DNA of 64,000 bases from NCBI GenBank assembly GCA_006538405.1, contig BJKQ01000022.1, forward strand, positions 62,001 through 126,000, read 5' to 3'. The stretch comes from Hansfordia pulvinata (Eukaryota > Ascomycota > Sordariomycetes > Xylariales). The notes beneath the pieces were generated by a model. The model did not search any database. It had not been told where the DNA came from and saw only the letters and a list, made by a program, of their open reading frames with translations. The position numbers were made by a program, and so were the translations under genes. Positions 24,601 to 36,836 of the stretch are shown in pieces; the stretch's first letter is position 1; each line of letters starts with the position of its first letter.

Positions 24601-27600
24601 TTGGATTGCGTGGGAATTGGCGGTTGAATCAGTGTCGCACAACTTTCTTGTCTATCGGCGCCCCGGGCCCGGTACGGGGCACGGCGTGCTTCTAATTCGA
24701 GGCTCGGGCGAGACACAACAGGCTGGATCGGGGATTCCCAGGCGTCTTGGCGGATCAGAGAGTACTTTATCCCCAGCAGGCTCGGTAGATGTGCAGTGGA
24801 ATAAGCAACCGAGGAGCAGGCCCGACCCATGTCAGCTTCCCACGGCCTTGGCTGTTTGTTTCTCCAGCCTGGCCGCCATCAAGGACGCTTGCTTGCTGGA
24901 GAGCCCGAGTACCACCCAGCAGGCTCGGGTGGCACGATACGAGACTCGGTTGGCGCGATACGAGACTCGGTTGGAGGTGGGAGGGCACGTGGAAGGTTGG
25001 ACTGTCACTCGTACGAATTCGTATCTGGGGCGCAATCCAGTTGTCCTATCCCGACGGTCGCAGAGTAGGTCACGGAGGCGGCTCCTTTGCCAGCCAATGA
25101 AGCCTCGTTGCCGTGGGCGTCTTGCACAATACCAGTAGTTGCCTCAATCGGGGGAACTGGACACGGGCGAGACACTGGAATCCTCAAGAGGCTCTGGGTG
25201 TCGGATCCGAGACAGACATCGGATTGCGCGTCCTAATCCAAAACAAAGACCAAAGAGCGACGCGGTCTATACGATGCAAATCGTCTCGACAGCTTGAGGC
25301 CTCTCATGGGGGGCCCCAGTTAAGAGGCGGCAACGTGAGATGCGGATGCTCGCGAAACCCTTAAAGTCGGAGTACAGATGCTGGATCTGCGGGCTGTCAA
25401 GGCGGGCCGGGGTGGCTTACACGATTGACGAATCCCTCAGGGTCGCAGCAGGCCACAGGCAGGCCGCTGACAGGCTGTTGGCCCGGGGAGAGCTTGGCCG
25501 ACCGGGTAACCGCAGGAGGATGACGTTGCTGCGGAGGGAGCTGGTGGAGGGATTCGAGGGTGCGAGCCAACAGCCTCTTGGGTGGTGCATTCTCGAGCAA
25601 TTCAAGTTTCGCAAGCCGTCAGAGGGCGGGCGAAGGCGTAGCCGACACGATCCACTGGTAGGTTGGCGATCTACAAGGCCGCCAGGCTTGCCGCGCTTGC
25701 ATCTGCCTTGCTCATCTACTCGTACGGGTCGCTGTGATGGTCTGGAAGCGTACGGGGCGCGCGCCGTCTTTTGCCAGTGGTAATGGGCCCCGTCAGAATA
25801 TTGGTCGGAGGTCCGCGTTGGGGCTGGTAGCTGGTAGAGTGGCTGAAGCTAGCCCGGTCGAAGACGGCTAGGGCAGACGAGGCGCGTTTGATGCTCGTAC
25901 TTGCGCAAGCAAGGGCGACAAAGGCGCCTCTGCTTGTGACCGTGGCTGTTGGCTGTTGCCCATATTGGCTGCACTCGTAGTCGGGATGGGGAGGGGCGCA
26001 TCGGGACGGCTAGCATGCTGATTGGTCTGGCAAGGGTCAAAAGCACGCATCAACGCATCAGCGTAGGTCGGATGCATGCGTAGACGCACGTAGACGCGGG
26101 CGCAGACGCACGAGGATGAGGCTGAACCGGGGCAACGAGGTCGGACGACGCAAGGCTAGGACGAGCACCTGGGCGGGTTAGCTTGGTTTCTGGCTGAGGC
26201 TCTCAGACGGGCAGGCCACGATCCTGCCTGCGCAGGCAGCGCTCCCGGTGTGACGAGTAATAAGCAGTGCACAGACAGGCAGAGCACACAGCGGCAGACA
26301 AACGACGACGGCACCAGCCGTGGTCCCCGCGTAGGATGGACACCAGGCTGCGTTTCACGAGCTCCGCCGGGCAGCTTGGGGGGAGGCCTGTCTCAGGAGT
26401 GAATCTGGTGCAGGCGATAGTGGGCGAAGGTACGAGGCCTCGTGGTCCTTGGCGAGCGCAGAGAGGGATTTCGTGGTCGCGAAAGATGGAGATGATCGTC
26501 GAAAGTGTGCGTGGTGGGCGAAGGCTTCGGGTATCTGCCAATCCTAAAGGGCCGATATGCAAGATACCACGAGTACAGAGGTACTTGCCTGCGACCACAC
26601 TCACTGCCCCGAGCCACCGTGCCACTGCAGGTGCCACTGCCACGGGGGGCGACTGGGGGCGACTGCCCATATCCGCGCCTGCCTTCAGGAGCCCTGCACG
26701 GTTGGAAAGTGCAAATTTTGCAGACGCGGCAAGGGCAAGTACGGATAATTACAAGCACATTACGACTAGGTTAGGTACGCGCTGTCGCTCGTGCAAGACA
26801 AAACACGGTCTATCGCAGCGTTCGCCGTGCGCGTCTCTTTGGTTTTGATTAGTACGGAGACCGAAATTGGTCGGCCGCCCGTCTGAGCTAAACAACCTCT
26901 GCATGGAGCAGGTCAACTTCGGGTGCGAGCAGCAGCGGAAAGCAGGGCGAAACAAGATGGAGACGCGAGTACTCGTACCCAAGGCCGGGGCTTTGCAGTC
27001 GAGCACCAGGGGCATGTACTTGTGCAGCTAATGCTCTTATCGAGAGCAGATGGCAGTCTAGCCTCTTGTAGAGAGGCGGGGCGGCGATCGCCTCAGTGTC
27101 GCCAAAGACCGAGAAGAGTCGAACCAATGACGGCGCTCGCTGAGTCCCGCCGCCGCCAGTGTTTTGTTCTGGGTTAGAGGACCCGAGTGGGGCGTGGCGT
27201 GCCATAGCTCTGCTCTGCGCTGGAGCCCGTACCCAAGTACCGCAGCTATCGGGTGCAGTCCTCCAAGATGGATCCATCCCGTCCGTCCACACACACGACA
27301 CGACACGACAGAGCCCGCACTCGACAGACCCAGGCGTGCCAGGGGCACAGGGGGCTACGATACTCGCACACAGGCAGAGAGGTCCACCAAGGCCACTCCA
27401 GCGGGCTAGTGGCCGGCCATGTTGGCATCCACCATGGCACAAACCTGGCACGTCCTGGCTGTCTGGCCGCGTGCGTCTCCACCCACCGGATGCCCGTCCT
27501 GGGCCTCGTGCGCCAGTCAGAGCAAGCCCCTCGACTACCGAGCTCGACTATGGATCGCCATCTCCCCCGACCACGCCAGGCTCTGGACCGTGTCGCGCGC

Positions 27601-28171
27601 AGGGTTCAGGAGACACAACCTGCGTTTGGGTTAGGGTGCCTCCGTGCCTTTGCACTGCGCTGCTCTGCCGCCTCGAAAACACCGCATGCGACTCGTCCTG
27701 CCTCGACTCAAGAATTCCGTCTTTGCAGTCTGTCACCTGTACGAGCATCCACGAGGAGCTCCGCTGCTCGATCCGGCATTACCTCCCCAGCTCTTATTAT
27801 ATCCTCCCCGCCGCCTTCCTTTGTTTTGTTCCTCCCTCCCTTGCTGTCGCAACCCAAGATTGACGTCCCGCCAAACACCTCCAAGTAAATAATACCCGGC
27901 TACGCTACATCACTCGTCCACCACAACAAGCCGCTCCTACGACCCTATTACACTATACGCCGCGCTGCACCTACGAGTTTTTTTCGCAACCCACCACTGA
28001 ATCGCGCCCGCATCTCCGTCCGCGTCTCAAGCTGGTCTACCGAGACGAAATATCTCTACCAACGCCTATCAACCTTCTGTACCCTGCTAGCAACTCATCA
28101 TCGCGGCGCGCACCCACTGTACTGGCCTCAATACACCAACTCGGCTTGGCCGTCTCAGTCACCCGCTCATC
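21675..28171. other. Gene-poor 6.5 kb region
   Basis: No convincing gene. Frames of 200-280 codons (23570-24262, 23800-24642, both minus) are arginine, proline and serine-rich without domains. Supported structure: a 13 bp minisatellite at 22022-22100, a roughly 18 bp duplicated segment (gatacgagactcggttgg) at 24937-24976, and a 12-base G tract at 24565-24576. The last part (27760-28171) looks like a real promoter and leader: ttattatatcc near 27796, pyrimidine-rich tracts to 27845, then CA-rich sequence leading to the ATG at 28172. Confidence 0.5.
22022..22100. repeat. 13 bp minisatellite, six copies
   Basis: The unit gacgtcaggagag is repeated at 22022, 22035, 22048, 22061, 22074 and 22087 with no mismatches that I can see. 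It lies downstream of SPT14 and is not part of a supported gene. Each unit carries the palindrome GACGTC, the core of CRE-like bZIP sites, though only the first copy has the full TGACGTCA. Confidence 0.95.
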
Positions 28172-28498
28172 ATGCGCCCCTACGCCCTACTGTGTGTGCT
28201 CGCTCCTGCGGCCGCCCACGCTGCTGCCCAGCAGCATGTATTATCGCAGCCCTCGTCTGTAGTCTCGAATAGCTTGGAGAGCACACTCAGTATGTCCACT
28301 CGCGCGATCCCTTCTCTCTTAACCAGCGACCCCCCTGCTAACTCTCTCGCAGTCGGTGCTGTCTTCCCAGAATCTGTCAACATGCCCTCGATACGCACCA
28401 CCAAGCGTCTCGCCACGGCCGCCGCCGAAAAGCCCGCCATGGAAGCCTCGCTGCTCGGTTTGATCGTCTTCTCTGCCGCCGGCCTCTTTCTGCTCTGA
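28172..28498 (+). CDS. Small secreted, possibly GPI-anchored protein
   Basis: I do not recognise the family. The unspliced frame encodes 108 residues; splicing of 28290-28352 (gtatgt...ctaac...cag, 63 nt) gives 87. The N-terminus MRPYALLCVLAPAAAHAAAQ is a good signal peptide with probable cleavage after AHA. The mature part is short and Ser/Thr-rich. The C-terminus ends in a hydrophobic stretch (LLGLIVFSAAGLFLL) directly at the stop, preceded by small residues (MEAS), the layout of a GPI-attachment signal. The intron is a multiple of three and lacks a stop, so both forms could be made; its branch site and donor are good, so the spliced form is preferred. The gene has a long, promoter-like upstream region. 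A cell-wall or surface role is inference from topology alone. Confidence 0.65.
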   Translation: MRPYALLCVLAPAAAHAAAQQHVLSQPSSVVSNSLESTLSMSTRAIPSLLTSDPPANSLAVGAVFPESVNMPSIRTTKRLATAAAEKPAMEASLLGLIVFSAAGLFLL

Positions 28499-29574
28499 TC
28501 GGTTGAGCCTGTCCGGACCCTTCTTCATCACACCTATCTTTTTCTTTCAACACGGCACATTTTTTCAAGAGCATCGGCGGCGTTTAAGGGACTTTCAAAC
28601 ATCATCATGGGCATCGAGACACGACATAGGCGGGAACAACATCATCACGGCATGGAGGAAACGGCAATCATTTAGAGACGGCGGCAGCCGTCAAGGATAC
28701 AGACGGCCGACCAAGAACGGCTTGGATTTTAGAGATGCAAAAGAAGTGCGCGATCGGGTCTCACGGCACCCCACGACGGTCATATCACGGAGTTGGGGCA
28801 CAGGCCAGGAACGCGCCCGATGTTTTGCATGTTGATTCATATATACCCCCGAGGTTTTCAGCATACCCTCGAGCGATTGCTTTGGACAGGATACAATGGC
28901 GAGGAATAGGACACGCCTAATAACAACCACCACACCAAAACACTAGCCCAAGGGCAAGATTTTGCAGCATCTGCATCGTGACTGATTGTGACTATGGTCG
29001 GAGCTGCGTAGGATCGGTTGGATTGAAGGGTCACACTCCGCTTGTCCGGGGCCATTGCTCACCAAAGCACCTGCAGCTTGATACTTGAGAATCTCTCCCT
29101 GCCAGCACTGCGCGGACGTGGCGCTCGCTTTTCGCAAACGCGGCAAGCCAAGAGCGCGGCAGTGGCGAAAAATTACGCGGACGCCACAACGGCGTACAGC
29201 CTTGGCATCTCCCCGCCAGAACGAGAGAAGGCGAACGATTTCTGTGTTGTCAGGGCTTGGCGCACGGTGCTGCCGAGAGGGCGGACCTCCCATTCTCCTA
29301 AGCGACAGAGAGGGAAAATGCCAACAGCCGGCCGGACCTGGGCCGCTGGTTGCCTCCGCGCTGCGCCCCTCGCCATCCCCGGCCGGCTCGCCGCTCAGCA
29401 TGGGGCAGTCCTCGCCACCCCGAGGGCGACTTGCGGCCAAAACCTGGGAGATGTCCACCTTGGGCTTGGCGCGCACACACACATTTGTCTGCGATCGACG
29501 CTCTGGGGTGTGTGGCGGCGGCCTTTTTGGGAGAGAGCGACGGCGAGGGCACTGCTTCCTCTCTACACGGCGCT
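28499..29574. other. Intergenic region between convergent genes
   Basis: This interval lies between the small secreted protein gene and DPH3, which converge. It contains a T-rich tract (28540-28570) fitting a 3' untranslated region. Frames through 29042-29574 on the plus strand continue antisense into DPH3 and are not supported as genes. Confidence 0.5.
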
Positions 29575-29974
29575 TTACGCGGCGGCGGGGATGGGCTGGG
29601 CTTGCTCCTGCTTCGTGTCCGTCTTGGTTGTGTCCTTATCCGACTTGGGCTTGGGCAGGTCGGCCTGGAGTGGAGAGGGTCAGCGCAAAGGAGAGGCGAG
29701 GGTGGTCATTTTTCTGGAGGGGGGCGGGATAAGAGAGACGAAATATCAGGAAACGGCGCTGCTGGCTTACCAGGTCGAAAATCACCCTGATCATGAGACT
29801 GCAGCTGGGGCAGACGGCAATGTCGTTGGACTGGTCCTGCAGATCGGCGAGGGCGATCTCGAACTTGTCCCCGCACGGGCACGGGTAGTGGTAGGTCTGG
29901 AGGGCCTTGTCGAAAGTCATGTCCTCGATCTCGACCTCGTCGTAGATGGCGAGCTCTTCCTCGGCGTCGGCCAT
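29575..29974 (-). CDS. DPH3: DPH3/KTI11, CSL-zinc-finger electron donor for diphthamide synthesis
   Basis: Dph3 is a small iron or zinc protein that supplies electrons to the Dph1-Dph2 radical enzyme making diphthamide on elongation factor 2; it also supports Elongator-dependent tRNA modification. Exon 1 (29974-29771, 68 codons) begins MADAEEELAIYDEVEIEDM and carries the CSL domain: YPCPCGDKFEI with Cys-x-Cys, then VCPSCSLMIRVIFD with Cys-x2-Cys, the four metal ligands. The intron is 29665-29770 (gtaagc...cag). Exon 2 (29664-29575) adds a hydrophilic tail starting ADLPKPKSDKDTT and ending at TAA, giving 97 residues, slightly longer than the yeast protein. The tail is variable in fungi. Nothing is broken. 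Confidence 0.95.
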
Positions 29975-31029
29975 TTTCGCGATTGAGTGCTGGGTCCTGC
30001 AGGCTTGGCTTGGGCGATCGTGGTGAAGGACGACTGGTGTTGAGAGGGCGGCGGCGGGTTGGGCAAAAGAGTCGAAACCCCTCCACGCGACCGGCGGGGG
30101 GTGTGAAGCGCGCCTCTAGGGAAAAAACGGGAACCACTTAAAGATGCCGCCCAGATGCTACGAGTACTCGCAGGGTACTTGGTAGAAATTTGTCTTTCCT
30201 AATGCAGCTAGACAGGTGACGCCGACTTGGCGGCTAAATCGACTGTACAGGCCACCAAGCCCTTTTCTCACCAGCCACATCTCCAGGCCCATTGGATTCA
30301 AAGTGCAATACCCGTGCAAGGTTGCAGTGGTTCGTCTCGGATGTGGCATCTGTGGCAGTGCATTACCCCGGATTCCCCCACCCAGCGACGGCGGCTTTGG
30401 CCGGCTCCATGATCACATGTCTGTACCCTCGGTCTAAGTTCAGAGTATCCGCAGCTGTGTCACGCTGGCAGCTCGCTCGGGAACTCTGTGCCCATCACAT
30501 CCATACCTTCAGTGAGGCCTGGGCGACACTGCAGTACCTTGCCTATTAAAACATACAGACAGCACCAGGTGGCAGCTCCCAGGCAAATCGGAAGTCGCAG
30601 TAGAAGTAGAGGTGGTTCCTGCCACCCCGATCGCCCTCCCTGGCCCCATCTCCCATTTGCCCATCCGCCGTCCGTCCTCCTGGTGCCTATCGCCAACCGG
30701 CTCGCTGTTCCCATCACAACCGCCGCGCCCCCCCAACTCAACTGGCCGGCATCAACCATGCGTCGCACCCTGGCTGCTTCTGCCTCCCCGTCGCCAACCT
30801 GAGATCAGACAGGCTCACCGCGCCCGCCACTGCAGTATCGCACCGGCTGCCGCCAGACCCCGCCACAACGTCCCTCCGCCCAGACCTCGGCTCTGCAGGC
30901 ACGCAGCTGGGCCCTCCCGGCGCACGCCGAGCCACGCCGAGCTTCACCGCAAGCCTCTACTGAGTTGCCGGCGCCCCGTCTTCGCAAGGGCTGGTCTCGC
31001 CACCACGCGCTGCTCCCATCGCGACAGCC
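29975..31029. other. Divergent promoter region of DPH3 and the ABCD transporter
   Basis: About 1.05 kb between divergent start codons. It contains one copy of the ctacgagtactcgca motif (30158-30172) and pyrimidine-rich sequence on the plus strand from 30640 to 30900 that fits a transporter leader. A 348-codon open frame from 30612 runs in another frame through the transporter gene and is a shadow. Confidence 0.5.
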
Positions 31030-33219
31030 ATGGCCGTCCACTCCAAGCTCGGCCTGCCCGACCGTTCTCTCAAGGCCGCCGTCGCGCGCCTGGTCGAGCT
31101 CTACATCGCAAACCGGTCCCGCATCTCCCGCGCCGTCTACCTGACCCTGCTCATCGCCCTCGTCAATCGCGTCCGCCATGCCGTCTCGGAGCAAAAGGCC
31201 GCCTCGGCCCGCCTCGAGTCCAAGCGCCGCTCCGGCACCACCTCGACCGCCGACGCTGCCCCCGACGCCACCGCGCGCGCCGCCAAGGTCGAGCTCAACC
31301 GCGAGTTCTTCCGCTCGCTCCTGCGCCTCCTGCGCATCGTCGCGCCGGGCTGGCGCAGCCCCGAGATCCGCCTGCTCTTCAGCCACAGCTTCTTCCTCGT
31401 CATGCGCACCCTCATCAGCCTCAAGGTGGCCGAGATGGACGGCGCCATCGTCAAGGCCCTGGTCAAAGGCAGCGGCAGGGAGTTCCTCATGCGCATAGTC
31501 TGGTGGATGCTCATCGCCGTGCCCGCCACCTTTACCAACTCGATGCTGTCGTACCACCAGGCCGAGCTGTCCCTCAAATACCGCACGCGCCTCACCCAGT
31601 TCATCCACGACAAGTACCTGTCCAAGCTGACGTTCTACGGTATCTCGGCCCTGGATGACCGGATAAAGAACCCCGACCAGCTCATCGCCGTCGACGTGGC
31701 CAAGTTCTCCACCAGCCTGGCCGAGCTGTACAGCAATCTCGCCAAACCCATCCTCGACATGGTCAGTCCCCCCTCTTCCCCCCGACAGTGAACCCCGCTA
31801 ACCAGGCAGACCATCTACACCTGGTCCCTATCCAAGAGCGTGGGCGGCGAGGGCGTCGTCTCCATGTCGCTGCTTGTCCAGCTGTCGGCGCATGTGATGC
31901 GCGCTCTGACGCCGCCCTTTGGCAAGTACGTGGCGGACGAGGCGCGGCTGGAGGGCGAGTTCCGCTTCCAGCACTCCCGCCTGATCGACCACAGCGAGGA
32001 GATAGCGCTGTACCACGGCCACGAGGCCGAGAAGAACACGCTCGACAAGGGCTACTTCACTCTGATCAAGCACGTCAACTACATCTTGCGCCGGCGCTTC
32101 TACCACGGCGTCATGGAGGACTTTGTCATCAAGTACTTCTGGGGCGCGCTGGGCCTCCTGCTGTGCAGCGTGCCTGTCTTCTTCAAGCTGCCCGGGCAGC
32201 TGGCCGGCACGGTGGTGAGCATGGGCGACCGGACCGAGACGTTTGTGACGAACCGGCGGATGCTCCTGAGCGCGTCGGACGCGTTCGGGCGCATCATGTT
32301 CTCGTACCGCGAGATCATGGAGCTGGCGGGCTACACGTCCCGGGTGGCCTCGCTCCTCGAGGTCATGGACGACATCCAGGCCGGGCACTTTGAGAAGAAG
32401 CTGGTGTCGAGCTCGGGGACCGAGGAGCACGAAGCGGTGCTGCGGGGGCGCGGCAGGGTGGTGGAGAGCCAAGACATCGAGTTCATCGACGTGCCCATCA
32501 TCTCGCCCAACGGCGACGTCCTCGTCAAGGAGCTGTCCTTCTCCCTGAAGCAGGGGGACCACCTGCTGGTGGTGGGGCCGAACGGGTGCGGCAAGTCGAG
32601 TCTGTTCCGGATCCTGGGGGGGCTGTGGCCCGTGTACGGCGGCACGGTGTACAAGCCGCCGTTCACCGACATCTTCTACATCCCGCAGCGGCCGTACCTG
32701 TCGCGCGGCAGCCTTCGGCAGCAGATCACGTACCCGGACAGCCTGCGGGCGGTGCGCGCGCGCGGCGTGTCGGACGACCAGCTGCTGGACATGCTGCGGA
32801 TCCTGTCACTGGAGCACCTGGTGGAGCTGTACCCGGAGGGGTGGGACGCGGAGGCGGAGTGGCGTGACGTGCTGTCGGGCGGGCTCCAGCAGCGTGTGGC
32901 CATGGCGCGGCTGTTCTACCACCGGCCGCGGTACGCCATCCTGGACGAGTGCACGAGCAGCGTGACGCTCGAGACGGAGAAGGTCATGTACGACAACGCA
33001 AAGGCGCTGGGCATCACGCTCATGACGGTCAGCCACCGGCGCAGCCTGTGGAAGTACCACAGCCGGATCCTGCAGTTTGACGGGCAGGGCCACTTTGTGT
33101 TTACGCACCTGGACGCGGAGAAGCGGCTGCAGCTCGAGGACGAGAAGGAGGACCTGGACGTGCTGCTCCGGCAGGTTCCCGAGATCGAGCGGCGCATTGG
33201 CGAGCTGACGGCCGAGTGA
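31030..33219 (+). CDS. Peroxisomal ABC half-transporter (ABCD family, PXA type)
   Basis: ABCD half-transporters dimerise in the peroxisomal membrane and import long-chain fatty acids or acyl-CoA for beta-oxidation. Exons 31030-31761 and 31810-33219 (intron 48 nt) give 713 residues. The N-terminal half is the membrane domain with the family EAA-like segment, including [20 protein letters not shown] followed by [20 protein letters not shown]. The C-terminal ATPase has Walker [10 protein letters not shown], the Q-loop in [14 protein letters not shown], signature LSGGLQQR, Walker [10 protein letters not shown] and switch histidine SHRRSLW. The protein ends with a coiled charged helix. Yeast has Pxa1 and Pxa2, and the length near 700 fits the shorter fungal paralogue (Pxa2), but I cannot be sure which. 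No frameshift is visible. Confidence 0.93.
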
Positions 33220-34461
33220 TGACGATGGCTGTTTTTTGTCAGTCCGGGCCGCGGCCGAGGTCTTGTCCTGCCGGATCGTGTACATATTACGGATGTAGAA
33301 AGAAAGGAAGATACCTTGGGTAGATGATGACGCATTATGTTCCCATGACCTTCCCGGGGGAGAGTTGCTGACCGAGGCTACCGGCAGGCGGAGCGCCAGC
33401 GTGCGAGTCTCTGTCGCTCAGATGAAGCGGCCCCGGTGCGCGGACGTGGCCACGTCGGCGTCACAGCTGTAGGCGAACCATTATGGCCGTGAATGGGGCC
33501 GCGCAGAAGAGGAACAAGACGAAGAAAGAAAAAAAGGCAGGCCCGGCTTCCGTGTGTTTGTGCAACGCGGATCGATGCCCGCGGCCGGAACGCGCAGGTT
33601 CTGGACGCCTGTCGAATGATGGGCGGTGCCTTGTACCCCGCGACCCCTGCATCTACCCTATCAACCGACCTGTCATCGGCCTACCATCTGGGCTTGCGGC
33701 TGTGCGAGTCCGCCGGTGGGTGTTGTGCGCGATGACAAGGTAGCAGTGATGGTGGTGGTGGTGGACATGGACATGGACATGGACATGGACGTTGGGGTAT
33801 CCCTTTTCGTTATTGTGCCTCACCGTGTCCCAACTAAAAATCAAGGCGCGCGCAAGGCAGAAAGGCGAGACGGCCTGACATGTTCGCACAGCAGGTCTGT
33901 GCCGCCGCTTACGTGTGACGGGGGGGTTGTAGTGGTGGTGTTGTTCTTTGGGCCTTGATTCCCTCCCGCCCCCCTCCTCTCCTCTCCCTCCGCAGAATCG
34001 GGCCTCTCCCCCTCTTCCGCTTGTGTTACCCGATCAGATTTCCTGCTGTCTCTCTTGTTTCTTTCCGACTCGCCCATCACAGACGGGGTGGGAGGTCTTG
34101 GGCTCTGCGAGAAGGATATAAGAGCCGTGTCCTGCCCCGGGGGGATGATGTGTTTGGCCCTTGGTCTCCATCAGAAGCCATCAGCAGTCGGGGTTCTTTC
34201 TGATCTAACAACACCCGGACACGAGAGACTTGAGCGCCTTTGGTCTGCTGAAGAAAGAAAGAAAAAAAAAACACCCGCTACTTGTGGCGCGTAGGGACTT
34301 GAGCGAGAGTTCTGAAGCCTTTGGATATTTCGATTCATCGCCTCCTTGCGTCGCGTTGCATTGCCTTGCCTTGCCTCTCAATATTACCTACGATCTCCAC
34401 CCACACCCCCGCGGAGGAGACCAACCAACATCGCCCTTGATCCGGGAGAAGCAACAGAAAA

Positions 34462-34510
<49 letters not shown>

Positions 34511-34519
34511 AGAGAAACA
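33220..34519. other. Intergenic region with simple repeats
   Basis: It holds the 3' end of the ABC transporter gene and the promoter and leader of the next small gene. A ggacat hexamer repeat lies at about 33766-33791. A compound microsatellite, (GC)n at 34462-34476 followed by (GA)n at 34476-34507, lies just 12 bases before the start codon at 34520 and would be in the leader. An A-run is at 34261-34271. Confidence 0.6.
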
Positions 34520-34906
34520 ATGACGGGACCAGAGCCGTGCATCCACTGCCACTGCCCGAACGCCCCCGGCCTGGCGGTGGAGTGCCCCCGTTGCAACCAC
34601 CACCCGTGGGAGGTGTGCTTCCACCGGGACTGCGGGGGGCTTCCCCGGGTGCGGCACGTGCCCGTCCCGGAGCAGGACCCGGAGGCGGCGGCGGAGGAGA
34701 GGCGGCGGGAGGAGGAGAGGGAGGAGGAGGAGCGGGAGAGGCGGGAGGAGGAGGAGCAGGAGCGGGAGCGGGAGCGGGAAGCGAGGGAGGAGGAGGAGGC
34801 GCGCAGGCGCGAGGCGGAGGCCCGCGCCAGGCGGGAGCGGAGGGAGGCCGACCGGGCGCGGCGGGAGAGGGAGAGGGAGAGGGAGACCGGGGCCGAGAGC
34901 GATTGA
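34520..34906 (+). CDS. Small Cys/His-rich protein with a charged helical tail
   Basis: I do not recognise a family. The 128-residue frame starts at an ATG in a good context (gaaacaatg). Residues 1-42 contain a metal-binding-like pattern: CIHCHCPN, ECPRCNHHPW, VCFHRDC, with seven Cys and several His. From about residue 50 the protein is almost entirely Glu and Arg (EERRREEEREEEERERREEE), predicted as one long charged helix or coiled coil. The coding sequence is strongly purine-biased in the tail, so a chance frame across a GGAG-rich tract is possible; the ordered Cys pattern and clean start argue for a real gene. A zinc-ribbon or nucleic-acid-binding role would be a guess. The (GA)n tract lies directly upstream. 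Confidence 0.5.
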   Translation: MTGPEPCIHCHCPNAPGLAVECPRCNHHPWEVCFHRDCGGLPRVRHVPVPEQDPEAAAEERRREEEREEEERERREEEEQEREREREAREEEEARRREAEARARRERREADRARRERERERETGAESD

Positions 34907-36805
34907 GGGTGGGGATGGGTGAGTGGGCGAGTGAGTGGTGATGTTTATGATGATGTTTACGATGATGATGATGATGGTGGTGGTGTTTACGATGATGATG
35001 ATGATGATATTGATGACTTCCTCACTCCCCCTTTTTTGTCTTTTTTTTCTTTCGTTTTTACTGATGGGCGAAGTGAGGGGTTGGCGATGACGGACGTCGA
35101 GGCAAGTTCTGAGCGTGTCTATCGGGCAGCCAGCCAGTCCGCCGTCAGGCACCAGCCAGTATTACAGCGCCAGCTCGGGCTCGGGAATGACTTTGAACTT
35201 GGGCGTGTGAGCAGGGTCTGCGGTCACGGGTGGTGGTGGTGGTGAACCATGGACGTCTGGCGTACGTCCCTCGGCGACCCCACACTAACGTTGCATCGGA
35301 GGGATAAGCTGAGGTTTCCCCGGTGGGCTTGTGGGGTTTTCCCCTCTGGCTTATTTTGCTTGCTGGGCTGATCTTGTAGGGAAGATGTGAATCTACAGGC
35401 AGAGAGAGCCAGGCTGTTTGGGTGAGTCTGAGGGGCCCTCTCCCAAGGGGCGAGGATGCATATCCGTACTCCGTATGCTGACAGGGGCGTCTGGAGGGTC
35501 ACACGCGGCTTACACACAGAACACAAAAGAAAGATGGCCACCATTTTGCGCAACGTCTCGTCCTGGTCCCCCCGCCGGCGCCGGCTGTAGGGATGATGCC
35601 TGGTACCTCGTTTTTCTGGAGGCGGGTTTACGGGGCAGGGCGAGGGGTTCTATCTCCGTGAAATGTACGAGCACGCACGCACGCACGCACAAACTGTGGT
35701 CCCGGTGGAAGCGCCCGAGGTAAGGCCCTATGTGAGCGGGCGGGCGGGCGGGTAACGCGGATGACCGGGTTATCAACCTGACACGAGCGCGGCCGAGTCT
35801 GCTCCGCGCGAGGGACGATGATAAGTCTGCCTATTAAGAAGAGGATCAAGAGGGTGGGAAAAGGGGGGACAGAATTCTTTAGTGGCGGCAGACCGGCAGG
35901 CCGGAACTGAGCAGCAGAGCCGCATCGCCGGGGGAGGAGGGGGTTGGCGTCAGGGCCCCAGAGTTACGGTTACGAGTACTCGTAGAGCCACAGATAGTCG
36001 AAGAGACGGAGATACTCGTGGAGCCGCAGATACCCGTGGAGACGGAGGTGGAGCTAGAATACCAACCAGGGTCCGTCGCCAGAGCCACGAGTCTCCGTCG
36101 ACTCCGATCTGGATGCAGCCCTTTTTTCGCTGGTGTTTCGGCCTCCGCTCCGGAATCGGGGATGATGTGGGACGTCTGCGAACAAACGGACTGTGACACG
36201 AAGAGACACCGGTCGTGTTTTTATTGGCGAGACTGATGACTAACGTATTTATTATACCCCGCAAGCCAACACGACAGGCTCAGGGGAGAACTGCTGACCA
36301 TCCACAGTCGAGTCTGGCCGGCCGAGTCCTCGCACCGCCGCCACTGCGGCCCAGGGGACGGACATGTGCCACACCTCGGCACGTCCCGAGACTCGGGTGT
36401 GTTTGCCTCCCCCGCTCTAGTTGGGGGAGAGCAGTGTAATAAGATGCATGTGCGTACTTGTAGAGGCGGCAGACAGACTGATACTCGCAGCCAGGGCGGG
36501 CTGTCCGACTGGCTGGCGGGCTGCGATCTGCCAAGGATAGGACACACGTCTGGCCTGGCTCTGCTACAGGGGCTTACGACTAACCATGGGCTCTCTCTCT
36601 CTCTCTGCCTCTCTCTCTCTCTCTCTCTCTTCCCATATTGTCTCTGTGAGGTGGCACAAGACGGTCTGCAGACACAGTCACGCCATTGCCCCTGAGTACG
36701 ACTGGGCCGCCGGGATCCGGAGCTGTCGCGTTGAACAAGATCGGGAGACACCCTGTGACAGGCGGACAGCCGGGGGGGAACTCGACCCGCGTGATACCGG
36801 TGTCT

Positions 36806-36836
<31 letters not shown>

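Noticed and set aside
23570..24642. Minus-strand frames of 230 and 280 codons
   Set aside because: Overlap one another in different frames with no conserved-looking segment.
29042..29986. 314-codon frame antisense to DPH3
   Set aside because: DPH3 with its CSL zinc finger is on the opposite strand and explains the coding signal.
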